From Prorocentrum cordatum (Eukaryota; Sar; Dinophyceae; Prorocentrales; Prorocentraceae): a stretch of 64,000 nt of DNA. The notes beneath the pieces were generated by a model. That model was not told the origin of the DNA, did no database searches, and was given only the letters and a program-made list of their open reading frames with translations. The stretch spans positions 1 to 64,000 of the forward strand of contig CAUYUJ010018574.1 of NCBI GenBank assembly GCA_963575745.1. Reading direction: 5' to 3'. Of this stretch, positions 43,400 through 55,095 are shown one piece after another; the stretch's first letter is position 1; every line of letters starts with the position of its first letter. The position numbers and the translations under genes were made by a program.

Positions 43400-44096
43400 A
43401 CGGCGCGCCCTGGCTTGTCCCAAGCCCTGCGCCCCCGGCATGCGTCGCAGACGCCTTTGATCAGGTTGAGCCTGGCGCTGTCCAGACCTGCTTTGGTTAA
43501 GAGTTAAGATGAGTCTCATCTTAGGCTATTTAGTAAAGAACCGTCGCAAATGTAGCTTCCGCAACTCGCGTGTTACCACGCTTGGGTCAAGGCTTCGTAA
43601 GTTTTGTAAGCTGATCTGAACTTCGAACCTTGACCAGTCTGGGAGTCGTGGGCGTGCAGCAGGGTTACCCGCAGGTGGCGGTGGAGGCGGATATCCTCCC
43701 TGCTGTCGGCCACGTCTGGCTCTGATATGTGGCAGCCGGCGGTGGTCACCCAAGCTACCAGCTCCACTCGAGGCAGGTTGCCCCGCAGCAGATTCAGCAG
43801 CATGTCTGCCTACTGTAATGTCGTGGCTGCTGGCGCCAGATGTGGGGCCAGCCCTGGAGCCGGGTCTCGGCGCTCGTAGCCGCACAGGTGCTGGTGCGGC
43901 TTGCGCCTCGAGTGGTGGCGCTGCCGGTTCGAGATTGTCCGCGGTTGTCGAGCATTTTCCAAGGTCTGGCAAACTTGCATTTGCCAGGTGCCCGCAAGTG
44001 ACCAGGCTTGTTCCGGCCGTAGTTCTTCTTGCAACTCGGACATTCAATGGTAGTCCTCCTTATCATACCACCTGCAATGTTTAGGGTCTCTGTCAT
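43400..44096 (-). pseudogene. Integrase zinc-binding region and upstream linker
   Basis: MTETLNIAGG (44096) is followed by CPSCKKNYGRNKPGHLRAPG, a CxxC-containing zinc-finger-like segment (~44045). After a shift comes a Gly/Pro-rich linker with AAGQPASSG and PPAGNPAARP. Then DWSRFEVQISLQNLRSLDPS and RELRKLHLRRFF (~43640-43545) form the pre-integrase box, and GVCDACRGRRAWDKPG (~43455) the CxxC of the HHCC domain. Confidence 0.6.
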
Positions 44097-44139
44097 GTGG
44101 GGGGGGGAAACGCATACTCACATTATCTGCACATGCAAT

Positions 44140-45520
44140 ACATCCTCATATTTCCGAGGGCGGTCTCGTGATTGACCCGTCGGGTTGTCGAGGGATAGCT
44201 GGGTCGTCCAAATCAAATCCCAGCGCGTTGGTGACGAGGACGGTGGAACAATAAGGGTGGCCATGAAAGGGGCCGCGCTTCACTTGGATAGATCGAATGC
44301 GATCTGCACTGCATCGACAAAAAGGGACCGCATCTTTGAGGCATAGTGTGCAACCATAGACAGTTCTTTATCACATACCGAGGCATGTTGGTGATGGCCA
44401 GTACATTGCTTTCGTTCAAAAGGTGCAAGTTAGAGACGATGATTGGCCATAGTATGTCGGCTTCCACATCAATACCCCATGGGAATCACCTAGGCCAGTA
44501 GTACTTTGATCCATATGTACGCTGCAAGTGCCCTTGCATGTGGCCAATGTTGTCCATGGCGGCATTTGATCCACCCCGGTGCCCACTGATTATTCTCGGA
44601 AGTAAAGCCGTCGAAGGTCGTTTCGACGCATGGCAACTTTCCCACAAAACTTGATATGTGGAATGTCTTATTTGGCGTTCATGTCACGTGTCCTAATTTG
44701 CTTGGACATTAAAAAACAAGGTGGTTCAGTCGTTCTGCAGTTAGGTTGCAATTAGACAACGTTGACGAAGCACACGTCTACATGATGCATCACTGCATCC
44801 TGGGCATCCTTGTTTCCAAAGTCAACATATGAACGTTTGTCTCGGTCTCCTCCAGTAGTCAAACCTCAGCTGAATGCTAACTGCGATATCCCCCCGCTTC
44901 CTCCACACAATTCCAACATATCGACCTTATTGTGTCGTCCGTAACATAAAGTCGGGATTAGGGAGATCGTCTGCATGCGCGTCCGCTGGTATCCCCGCAG
45001 GTAGCGCGATGAAGGTTTCTTGTTCGTCATCGCTCTCCTTGTCGGAGTCGAGGGGGACATGGATGTAGTAGGCACTACATCCGAGACCCTTTGGGTCGTC
45101 ACCGCAGTCGTCGTTGCCATCTTCGATTACGTGGGGTATCTTGCGTGGCTTGATGCCCGCTTCCTTGTCGGCTTTCTATGATCCTTTTTGATTGATCCGG
45201 GCATCTGTCGGTAGCGCTGTCTGTTGCGCAGCGCAGGATGAACTGAGTGTCGGAGTCTCGGGAATAGAGGGGAGCACGCGGCCGCGCTCAATCGAAGGGG
45301 AGGAAGACAATCGTCATCGACGAACGCAACTCGCCTTGGACGCGGTCGCTGGCCCTCTTGTCCGATGAGAACCGGTTCCGGCGGTTCCCAGTACAGTCGA
45401 GTACAAATATTTGTCGCACCATTCGGTAACGGTGCATTGTAATTGTACTCGGTAGGCTGATCCTGGATCTCGACGTCTTGTATACTAGCGTTGTCGCCCA
45501 GGTTCATTGTTACCCGTCTC
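44140..45520 (-). pseudogene. Methyltransferase-like region of the copia element
   Basis: From ~45520: MNLGDNASIQDVEIQDQPTE, TRLYWEPPEPVLIGQEGQRP, then acidic coding-like sequence. Near 44935 the frame reads VDMLELCGGSGGISQLAFS, an AdoMet-binding motif I as in cytosine methyltransferases (DLFxGxGG). Downstream NVVxLQPNCRTT (~44770; x is a stop) occupies the motif IV place, with P-N-C instead of P-C. The region then decays with several stops. Later fragments (ITNMPRYVIKNCLW, ~44380) are unassigned. The call rests on motif I and position, so it is tentative. Confidence 0.5.
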
Positions 45521-45599
45521 ACGACATGGCCCCATTCAGGGCCATTCTCAGGATACTAAACGTGAGTTCGAGCCCCATTTATCCACTCCTGCGTGGATG

Positions 45600-46337
45600 C
45601 TAAGATGTACAGCACTCGCGTGGTTTCTTTATTGTATGCAAATCAATTTGGCCAATCAGCCGTGCAGTCATGATAGCCAGCGTGTTGTCACGCCACTCTG
45701 CCTTCTGAGCGCCTTGGCCATGCCAGTCCAAGTCATGCTCAGTAAGTTGCGCAGGTTCCCCCGCAGCTTGGCATGTGCATCTCCACGCGTTAATTGGAAT
45801 GCGCGCGTAGGTCGTTGCCACCTGCAGATACGATCCGCTGGGCAGCTTACTTGAACGGCCAACGCGGCAGCATCGCATACGCATGACCTGCAAGTCTAGA
45901 TCTTCAACAGCATCTCGTTTGGGACCTTGTTTCCAGACGTAACCTGGTGGTCCCACAAGCACTATAGACATGCGTAGAGCCCGAGCTTTAATCATCAGAT
46001 TTCGGATGCGTTGATGATGTGGCCCTGCCCGCTTCCCAAGCAACCTGAAATACCAGTCCGCGTGCGTTGTCGCCCATGGACATTGACCATCCCCCGAAAG
46101 TAGAGCACCCAAATACTGTGCACGTGTACAGGTCATAACCTCTGTATGTGCGATACGGTCGCACATGTAGCCACGAGCTCGAAGTTCGGGGCAACCTGTC
46201 CGTATGTCCTCGATGACAAGTGCACGAGAATGATAATGATGCGATGAGCGTTCATTTGCTGCAGTGGCCACACAGCCGGGTCCACTGCTGCCTCTGGCGG
46301 CCGCGCAGCGGGGCTTGCAAATGTCCCTGGCGCGCAC
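45600..46337 (-). pseudogene. Unassigned polyprotein segment of the LTR element
   Basis: A 245-codon frame with normal composition (QYLGALLSGDGQCPWATTHA, AIMTARLIGQIDLHTIKKPR). No domain recognised. It lies between the protease and the methyltransferase-like region. Confidence 0.45.
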
Positions 46338-46445
46338 GGCCGGCGCCTGGGAAAAGCATGCAGGCTTGGCCGCGCAAGACGAGAGAACCTCAGTGTTCGG
46401 CCTGCCGGAGCAAGCGCGAGTGGCCGCGACGCGCGCCTGCCCCCG

Positions 46446-47434
46446 TCACTCATTTTCAAGCGATGGGGGCGCCCAAATGCCCGTGGCATGCTGCGCTGCT
46501 GAGCCACTGCTCGAAGTGAAAATACCAAACTTCTCAGCGGCATCATCTCCTCCTGCAGGTGCCCCTGCATTCACGTCGAGCGGCGCCCACTTGCTGACCT
46601 CCTCGTAGAGGGCCTGCAGATACACCTTCGCCTGCAAATTGCGCAAGGCGAAGTCCTGATCGGCCGGCGTGGGGACATTCCCGAAGGACGTGCTCCTGCG
46701 ATGCCACGTCTCCAAGGTGTTCTTCACCAAAGACTGGATCGTGAAAGCAAGCGTCTCCTCGTTGATGGAGAAGCAGTTGCCCTTGGTATCCTGAGACATC
46801 ACATATGCATGGGCATCGCTAGTAGCGGGTGCCCCCGCACTGCTCGACGCAGGTTGCCCTGCAGCTGGCTCTGCGCCAGCTGCCTCCATGACCAGTAATG
46901 GGGCATCTTCGCAGTGAGGATCGGCCGTGGTAGAAACGATATTGAGCCTTTATCCCCCGCCGCGGCCCCGCGCTCGTCGACCTCGAGCGCCAAGTGCCCC
47001 GATGGCGTTTTCATCAAATCAAATACCCTGGCGCCTTTCCCAAGGAGGAGCCTGTGCATCTCAGAGCCGGGGATGGCCATCTTCTCGCGCCCCTGCCCCA
47101 GGATAGCAGGGGGATTCCCCCCTGAACCCTCAGTCGCGTTAGCTGAGTACGCGCCCAGTCTCGGCGCGACGGGTTCCCCCGCGGGATCTCTTCTCCTCTT
47201 GCGCGCAACGTTGCAGCGCAAGGACTTGTCGCAGACAGCGGCGCCATGTCCCACTCCGGACACGCCTAGCCTCTTCGTCAAATTCAGCTTCTTGATGTCG
47301 TGCCCGTGGGAGCGGGGCACGCGCTCGAATGTCTGCGCCGTTTTCAGACCGACGATGTTGATGTCGCTGCCGATGTCCAACAGGACCGCCAGCATTCCGT
47401 CCACCATGGTCCCACTGTTCGCGGCCAGGGCCAA
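46446..47434 (-). pseudogene. Aspartic protease-containing segment (DTG changed to DIG)
   Basis: The frame from 47434 carries GMLAVLLDIGSDINIVGLKT (~47390-47335). The context LL-D-x-G-S-x-x-N-I-x-G is that of retroviral-type aspartic proteases, but the catalytic triad reads D-I-G instead of D-T/S-G. A following frame (46889-46446) has TLAFTIQSLVKNTLETWHRR and DQDFALRNLQAKVYLQALYE, coding-like but unassigned. The Thr-to-Ile change should impair activity. Confidence 0.65.
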
Positions 47435-47443
47435 TTCATGGCG

Positions 47444-49560
47444 CTATCCAACTATACCTGGCATTTCGGACAGCGTAGTTCCACACGGGCCATTGCGACG
47501 CCTCTGCCCTAACACCCATTCGTTCTTCGCCAGGGTCGCGAAGACGTTCGTGTACCAGCGGGCCTCTTCCCCAGTGATGGGGCTCCTTTCGAAGATCCAG
47601 GCCGTCGGGCACTCGTCACGCATGTGAGGGCGTGGTGCAGATGAGAGCGGAATGTTCGCAAACATGTCCTCATCGGCGCGCGTGGCGACCTGTCCGCCTG
47701 TGTTCACTATCAGCACAGCGTGTAGCACGTCGCGCTCTGATGTGGCACTGTTGCCGCTGCGAACGCTCACGAGGATTTCCGTCCTATGTTGGCTGCGCGG
47801 GCGGATGTCTCGCCCGTAGGGCGTGCATGCATGTGGTGCTTGGAGCCGCTGTGCATGTCTCTGGGTGGCTCTCTCCATACGCCTCAGCCACAAATTATTG
47901 GCAGGTAACGCCGCAGGTGTTGTCGCAGCAGGCGCCCCTGCATTGTTAGCTGGTTCAGCAACGACTGGCACAGGCGCATCCGTGGCAGGCACGGTGGCTG
48001 CTGTCGCCTGCGCCGCATTGGATGATGACGCAGGTTGCCCCGCAGGTGTCGTTGCGGCAATTGCTGCGTTGTTCGTCACCATCGCCGTGATGCGGTCGAG
48101 CTCTCCGCGAAGGTCTCTGAGCTCGTCAGCCCCGCGGAGTATCTCTTCATGACGAGTTGCTGCATCTTGGCCCCCGGCTAGGGCGCAGTGAAACTCAGGT
48201 GCGCTGAGACCAACACCCCTGCAAATAGCGCAGGGAGCCTCACTCGCGGCACCTTCTAACGCACCAGCCAACTGCCGATCCACATGCGCATGAGCCACTC
48301 GATCCCAGCATTATGCATGAAATATGTGGCCACACTGAAGCCCCCAGACCTTGTCGTGATTGACGAAGTTGCCCAGACATATGACACGCTTGTTGAAGTC
48401 ACCGTCGCCGATGGTCGGCGGCGTTGCCAATGGCCTGATACGCGTCTGGCGTTCCAGCCTGGACTCACCAATCTCGCACTGGATCGGTGGGGCCGATGGC
48501 GACTGCATGGCTGCGAGCGCTGCCAGGTTGAAAGCAAGCACCCCCGCAGAAATTAGAATGGCAGGTTGCCCCGCACGACCCATCGGCCGGCGCGCCTGCC
48601 GCTCCTGGTTCCGGCGCTGGCGGGCCAGCTGCATGGAGAGATTGGCCTGCTGTGTCTCGTGGATGGCCAGGATCTCTGGGCGCACCGCCCCCACGGACGA
48701 TGGCGCAACCAAGCCAGGGGCCTGTTGCATCGCATCAGGATCCATGGGAGTGACCAGATAGCCGCAATGAGGAATCTGACCCAGTACTCCAGGCTCGTAT
48801 CCGGAGCCGCGTGATAGAAGTCGTCGGCTGTCGCCCGAACACACGGGTTATCCGGCTGCGATCCCACGCGAGGATTGCCCGCCACCTGAGCGTGGTAGTC
48901 CGGAACCAACGGTGCATACATCGGCGGTGCTGCTGGTCGCTCAGCAGCCGTCGGATCGCATGTCGGGTGGCTGAAAAACACTGGAACATACCCGTGCCTA
49001 TTGAGATTGTCCGGCGACGGATTTGGATCCGGAACAAGCGCCCATGGGGGTGTCCAGCTGGCGCTCGGGAGGTCGATGCCGCCCCGACGCATGCTCTGCA
49101 CGGCCTCGCGCATCTGCCTGCGCATCCACTGTTGCTGACCCATCAAGCTTTCAATCCTCTGGGCAGCGTCGCGGTCGGGGAAAGCAGGTTGCCCCGCAAG
49201 TGGACGCGGTGATGCGAACGGCGATGTCGCCTGCAAGGCCTCGTAGAGCTGTGGGTCCATCCGAATGCTCTGGGGCCTCGCCTGCAGGCTGTTGGTGGCC
49301 CCAGCACACCGTGGAGTCCCAAATGGAGCCGCAGCCCTGCTCACGGGCGCGAACGAAGCAGGTTGCAGCGGAGGCGCTGGCAACTGTTGCGTCTGAGCAC
49401 GCCGCGGGTCGTTGGCATGCAGCCCGTCAATGGGCGTGATTCCAGTGGACGTCATACCAGACACGTCCGCGCTCTGGGCCTGAATCCATGATCCATATGA
49501 GCCCCCTGCAGGTGCCCCCGCTTGGTATCCCTCTTGCATCATAAACACCGCAGTGAACTC
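47444..49560 (-). pseudogene. Large gag-pol linker with degenerate RING-H2 motif and in-frame TAA
   Basis: From ~49560: Gln/Pro/Ala-rich sequence (AQTQQLPAPPLQPASFAPVS, QQQWMRRQMREAVQSMRRGG). A shift near 48780 leads to one long frame ending at 47444. It holds VICLGNFVNHDKVWGLQCGH, IFHA-stop-CWDRVAHAHVD and APCAICRG (~48395-48210): C, C-G-H-x-x-H-x-x-C and CxxC in RING-H2 order, with the first Cys missing and TAA at 48308-48310 between the second His and the next Cys. The remainder has AGQPASSS and AGAPA linkers and ends CGTTLSEMPGIVG. Mobile-element RING domains are uncommon, so this needs profile support. Confidence 0.5.
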
Positions 49561-49604
49561 GACTCCCTGCATGGGCGTCGGTTCTAGGGGGCAAACAAAC
49601 CTAC

Positions 49605-49765
49605 CTCGCTTTTGACCACCCTCGCTTCCAAGAGATACCAAGCGATGCTAAACTACAGCCTGTACTGGCCAGGGCGCTTGACGAGAGGAGTCGCGTGGCA
49701 TGACTTGGTTCTGCCTGGAAGCGAAAGCGGGGCAGGTAATTCACTCTCTAAGGTTCGGGGCACTT
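49605..49765 (+). pseudogene. Dispersed coding fragment 'FDHPRFQEIP', copy 2
   Basis: The plus strand encodes FDHPRFQEIPSDAKLQPVLA, then after a one-base shift TWFCLEAKAGQVIHSL. It is the same fragment as 6940-7165, in the opposite orientation, embedded in the LTR element against its coding strand. Confidence 0.55.
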
Positions 49766-49827
49766 GAGGTTGTAGGGGGTCTTAGGTATGAACCAATTCT
49801 TCAACGAAGATGCACCGTCTGGAAACT

Positions 49828-49905
49828 CATATATATATATATATATATACACATATGTAGTTGTATGTATATATATATGTGCATATATATATATATATAT
49901 ATATC
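49828..49905. repeat. (TA)n microsatellite
   Basis: Three TA runs separated by acacatatgtagttgtatg and tgtgca. Confidence 0.9.
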
Positions 49906-50251
49906 GGACGGAAGTACGTTGTCAGCACGCAGATTTCTCCGCTCGTTGTCCCAAATGCACAAGCGGGTGATCCACGCATGTCCCACTCGATCGCATCCAC
50001 ATTGAGTCGGGTTCGGTAAGACGCCCATGAGCTGAACGATGTGGGTCGGCGGGATTTTGCCTTCCCGACCTGCCGTCAGAATACTGCAATTTGCTGAGCG
50101 CCAAATTGCCATATGGTCACAACGTATGCGTTTTTGTTTTCAAAACTTGCCATACTTAGTCTCCAGAATCAACGCGCAGGACGGACTGTTATCTCCAGGT
50201 AGATATGGGCATCCATGGACAAACTGTCTGCCCCTTCCATTGACAGCGTCA

Positions 50252-50986
50252 TCAGCACGTCAGGACGGTACCACGAATATAATAACAAGGCGCCCCTGGT
50301 GTCGTCAGATCAATTATTCCTTTGCATGAGGGTTCAGGGCGCATCATGCCAGGGCTGCTATGCCCACTGCTTGGACGCAGAAAATACGTCGGATGAGTCT
50401 CGCTAGCGAACTTACACTTCTGCACCTGGAGCCTGTTCTTCTGCATGCCGGCGCTGTCGACCATGCCAATCAAATTCAGCACCGCCAATGCCCGATATGC
50501 CCAATGGCGGTTACTGAGGCGCTGCCGGACAGCACTCAGGTGGCGCCTGTGCCAGTGCTCGCGGCCCTCGGGCGGCCAGTTGTTGAGCAACTCCGAGAGC
50601 TCCACCCAGCCGTCGCGCTCGTCGAAGGACCGTGCCGCTGACGAGAACCTATCAGAAACATGGTTGCGATGAAGCGGCTCATGACGAGTAGCTGCGGTGA
50701 GCCATTCTGAACATTTACGCCGTTCATCGGCGCTTAATGTTGCTCCAACAATTCTCAATTCCTCGAGGATACTATTCAAGTATATCTTCTCAGAGCGGTA
50801 CCTAGGAGCAGGCTCTTTCCGCGGGAGGTTACGCGCAACCTGACGTGCGTGAGCTGCTTCATCAGCAAGTACGGCAGTATCCTCGATGTCGCCCTGCACC
50901 AATGTAGCGATCAGACCCGTCATCGATAAAAGGCTGATGCGCTGGGTTGATCTTCGTTCGATTTGCAATGCGTAGCTTTTCCCCAT
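50252..50986 (-). pseudogene. Polyprotein segment with faint Tpt1/KptA-like phrases
   Basis: A 244-codon frame: ERDGWVELSELLNNWPPEGR (~50585) resembles the DGWV..DLL start of the winged-helix half of RNA 2'-phosphotransferases, and YFLRPSSGHSSPG (~50345) could be a decayed RAxQGHS box. The ADP-ribosyltransferase-like half with its Arg-His-Arg-Arg set is not seen. The similarity is weak and could be chance. Confidence 0.25.
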
Positions 50987-50998
50987 CCTTCCTGCATT

Positions 50999-52084
50999 TC
51001 ACTGGCACTTCGGCGGCAAAAGCAGGTTGCCTCGCAGAACGTGGATCCGGCTCATCAAACCGTCTTGCTGGCTGGATTGCTGCAGGCGCGGCCGACGAAC
51101 TGGCGCCTGCTGATCCCCTAGGAGTTCGAGAAAAGCGCGAGCGTCGAAGTCCCGGCATATCTTTTCACCGAGAACTCGCATGTATTGATCTCGGGGGCCG
51201 CCCTTGACGCCTCTGACGCAGTTTCCAATGCCCTCTGATTGGCGCCATGCTTTGATGGGGGGGCGCCCCTCGATGACCCCATCCAGTGCTGGCGCCCAAC
51301 CTGTCCTGGGCGCCCGGCCAGGTGCGGGGCCACGACGGGCCGCCGGCCCCCTTGGGGCGGGCGCGCTGGCGCCCTGGAACGCAGCCGACGCGGCGGCCAC
51401 TGCTGGTCCTCTGGATCGATGTCGCTCAGCAGGTTGCCCTGCAGATCGCTGATGCTCGCTGCTACCAGGATTGGGATGACCCGGGCTATTTCTCTTCTTC
51501 TGTTCGGGCGGCGGCGCAAGTTGATCAGGTCCTGGCGACTCAGGCTGGCTTGGGGAAGTCGAAGATGGAGATAAAAATATAGGCTGACCTGCCCTCGACC
51601 TCGGAGGAGGTGCCTTTGGCGTTGCCCCTGGGGGTGTCAACGGCTGAATTGCGGGCGCCCACGGTTCAACGCGCGTGGGCCCTCTGCTAGGGTTAAGCTC
51701 CTCCGCGTCACCAGGCCTATTGATCGCCGCCCTATTACAGGTGGTTATCCAAACGATCCTTGGTTCGTGGTAAGCGACTACCCTGTCTGGCTCGAGAATC
51801 GCATCCTTTGTAATCCGGTTACCAGGCTCTACTGGTGGATCAATGTCGTGAGTGTAGTCCGCGCCAGAAGCGAGGTCCGCGTCGGAATAGTCCGCGCCGG
51901 ACCCTGGAGGAGCTGCTGCCGCGGGGCCCACTGCCTGAGCAAGGACTTGGTTGCCTGCAGCAGCATCGTCTTCTGGCTGGTCAGCAGCTTCCTTCTTAGA
52001 CGAAGCGGGCCCCCCCGCGCGCCACTCGCGATTGGATACCTTCAGGTAGTGATTAGGAGCAAGATTTGTCCAGCTCGCTGGCAC
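50999..52084 (-). pseudogene. Pro/Ala-rich polyprotein segment of the LTR element
   Basis: A 361-codon frame with an ordered N-terminal part (NLAPNHYLKVSNREW, ITKDAILEPDRVVAYHEPRI), a disordered Pro/Ser-rich centre containing AGQPA motifs, and an ordered end (DQYMRVLGEKICRDFDARAF). No known domain. Confidence 0.45.
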
Positions 52085-52552
52085 GAGCTATTTCGAGGTC
52101 TTCAGCTGGCTGACAATCCAGTCTCGTCAACTGCTCGGCGCGTGGAACTTCGCTTGGATGCGCGACGCGACCCCGACCATCACCGCGAGACCAGACCCAC
52201 GGCGTCCGTCCGAAGACGGGCCCCCTTGATGGACGCCTCATGGGGCAGCTGGGTCAGTGGTCAGCAAAATCAAAGCAAGCACACACAAGACGTCGGTAAA
52301 TCTGCCGTTCCTAGATGATGGCCCTCTTGAAGTCCCGCTTTTGAAGAGCCTCTTGTGATTTGACGGCCCCTCCTCCGCGGGAGCGCGCGATCTTGCCTTC
52401 GCCATTTCGTTCAACATTGCGAAGAGAATTCCAGCGCCGAGCCTACTGCTCGGACCAACCTCGGCCCAGTCAGCGTCGCATCGCACCAGGGGGCACGCGT
52501 TGACGAGCTAATCCAATGGTACCATAGCAAACAAAACGCTGCACCTCGCCTT

Positions 52553-53302
52553 CTAGGCACTCTTCTGGCGGGTTCCCCTGCAGGCGCCCCCCCCATGTTG
52601 GGGCGCCAGGTCAGTCACCCCTCCTTGGCGGGGCCCCTGGGGCCCTCGCATCAAGAGGGTGAGGGCGCATAATGCTGGTAGAGCGAGCGCCGCTGCAGCG
52701 CGCGCGCGAATGTCCGCGCGAATAACTGCGGACACGACCACGGCGTAGCAAACGTTGGTCTTCAGCTTCCACTCGTCGTCATCATCGTCCGAGCGGTTCG
52801 CGCGTTTCCAGACTTGACGGCCTGTCGATCGCCCCCGGCGGCTCGGGGGCCGCCTCGCGGCCACGAGGGTAAACTGATGTGTTTCGCTGTGTCCAAGCTC
52901 ACACTGAATGCGCTCTGACAGGTCGCCAGCATCTCGCGGGCTTCCCTGCGCAGGATCATCGTCATGTGCTGCCATGTTTGTCGGGCTGCCAATTACCTGG
53001 GGATAAAGCATCATCTGCATGTCCTCGTCTGTCGAAGGAACTGTGGCTTCTGAATCCGAAGGTGTCCCCGCCATATCTTGGTCTACTTCGGCGGGCACAT
53101 GGAAATCCTCGACACATTCAACGTGTTCAGTTTGCCCCGCGATGGGCATGCCCAGCCAGTCTGCCAGGTTGATCCCATTGTGGCCAGTGAATATATCCTC
53201 GAGGAGCTCGTCGGCGCAATTCTCGAGGGACATACTGACATTCAAATATCTGGCAGCCATGAAGTTAACAACTGTAACTGAGCTGTCGGCAGGGTCGGCC
53301 AC
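52553..53302 (-). pseudogene. Acidic polyprotein segment with a C-terminal hydrophobic span
   Basis: MADPADSSVTVVNFMAARYL opens a 249-codon frame rich in Asp/Glu, with a DDDDDE run (~52770) and a hydrophobic stretch (ALALPALCALTLLM, ~52670). Unrecognised. It directly follows the zinc knuckle in element order. Confidence 0.45.
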
Positions 53303-53311
53303 TGGCGTTTC

Positions 53312-54191
53312 TCAATCGACATACGGCATGTCCGAGTCGGTTTGGGCCCGATGCATCGACGGACCTCTGCCTCTCCCATGGCCCGGAGGGCGCGCGCGGC
53401 CCAAATGCTGCGTGCGATGGCAGATATCACAGTCCATCGCTTTGCCGTTCGCGTCTTTCGGGTTGCCCCGACGTCCCTTCCCCTTTCCTGAAGTGCGCCT
53501 GCGATTCCTGCCTGCGCCTAGGAATAGTTCTTCGTATTGCGGCCCAGTAAGGGATGACAGGAAAGCTAACAGACCTCTGCCATGCAGTCGCCGTAAGGTA
53601 CGTGGGCATGTCATAATAGTCTAGGGCGTTCGCTTCGTCGTCTGATGACGCGTCAGCGTCGGTCCAATAGTCGAAGTCGGACTCAGCGGGCTGCCCCGTT
53701 GAGCATACAAGGGTAGTGGCCTGCGCAGGAGCCGCCGTTGCCAGCGGCCCCCAATACCTGGCCCAGGAGTCTTGCGACCCCGCGGCCAAACCACCATTTT
53801 GAACTAATAGCGTGGTGGATTCCTTTGGTTGTGGATCGTCATTCCAGACGTTCGTAGCAGGTTGCCCTTCGTTGGCTTCAGCATGGAAGGTTTCGGTACG
53901 GTGGCCGTGGCTGAAGAGACCAACAATATTGCCAGGGGTTCGCTCAGCGATGTGAGCACATGACCTCATGCGTTCAAGCAGAGAATAAATTTGGTGCTGG
54001 TCCCTCGGCATGCGGTGGTTAAATGGCTGTTGAAATTGTTGTGCGCGCGCCGTCCCCACTCCTAAGGCTCGGAAAAGAATAACCGCTAGAATCCGGAAGT
54101 TGGGGATGTTAAAGCCTGCCGATTCGGCCTCATAGCGGGCTACATCGAAGCGCGCCAATGCCCAATGCCTGGTCGATCCGTTCTCCCGCAT
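53312..54191 (-). pseudogene. Gag-like region with degenerate CCHC zinc knuckle
   Basis: MRENGSTRHWALARFDVARY (54191) starts a capsid-like helical region (FNIPNFRILAVILFRALGVG, QIYSLLERMRSCAHIAERTP). After a frameshift near 53600 the sequence reads YEELFLGAGRNRRRTSGKGK and CDICHRTQHLGRARP (~53431-53387), a C-x2-C-x4-H-x4-x knuckle whose last Cys is Arg. This is the first coding segment of the element. Confidence 0.6.
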
Positions 54192-55095
54192 GGACTCGAA
54201 AGTCGATGAGAGCTGTACCTGAGTTGAGTTGGCGTTTCTAAATTCTCAAACTTCGTCCTCAGGAGGAACATAATGTAGGTGACGCCATCAGTACGGCGGC
54301 CACGTATGTTGACGCCAAATTGATGACTGCTGGGGGGATTATCATGGATATGGTCCGTGCGAGGCCCCCCAGACCGCGCGGCGGTGCTTCAGCTTGTTGG
54401 GAGGGCGTCATAGTGCCTATGGTCACGTTGATCCAGGCATGTACCTCTCGAGCGAATTCGCGGAAAAGTACTTGACCGGCCGGGTCCCTGCGGGGACCGG
54501 TTGTTTTTGTGTCGTCTCCGCCACGCATGTGCCCCACAGCACACGCGATCGCAACCCATGCGAGACCAAAAATAGTAACACAAATCCAATGGCCCCGTAG
54601 GTCGTGGTCGGATGTGGTTGGCTGAGGTTTGTGGTGTTTTGTTGCAAGCCTGCGTGGGGGTGGAGGCGGCACAATGTCGTATCGCATGTTTCCGTGCATG
54701 TCGAAGAAGTTTCAAATTGGAGTAGGTGGGTGGACTTCAGGAGTGTAGTAGCGCAGGAATGTAGGATTCGAGTAAGAGTCCTCTGCGAGAGCAGAGGTAG
54801 CACTGCAAGTGTCCTTGCGGTTGTGCGTAGTTCGGAGGTGAGGGGGTGAGATCGAAGTGGAAAGGAGACCCACCCAACCGGGACATCGGTTTCGGTTTTT
54901 TGTTTTTGCGTGCAGGCGTGCGGGCGAGGCGAAGCTGCGTGCGCGGGCGAGAAATAAGTCTCCTGTAGCTGAGGCGCGGCCGGACCAAAAGTCTCCCTTC
55001 CGGCAACCGGTGCCCCGCGGTGTCCCGCTGGAGTCCCGCCCGGGGGCCGGTGGCGCGCGGTGTCCCGCCGGTGTCCCGCCCGTGTCCCGTCGGTG
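54192..55095 (-). other. 5' untranslated leader of the LTR element, distal part
   Basis: Non-repetitive DNA with no recognised gene; a hydrophobic frame (LRGHWICVTIFGLAWVAIAC, ~54610) is present on the minus strand. Confidence 0.35.
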
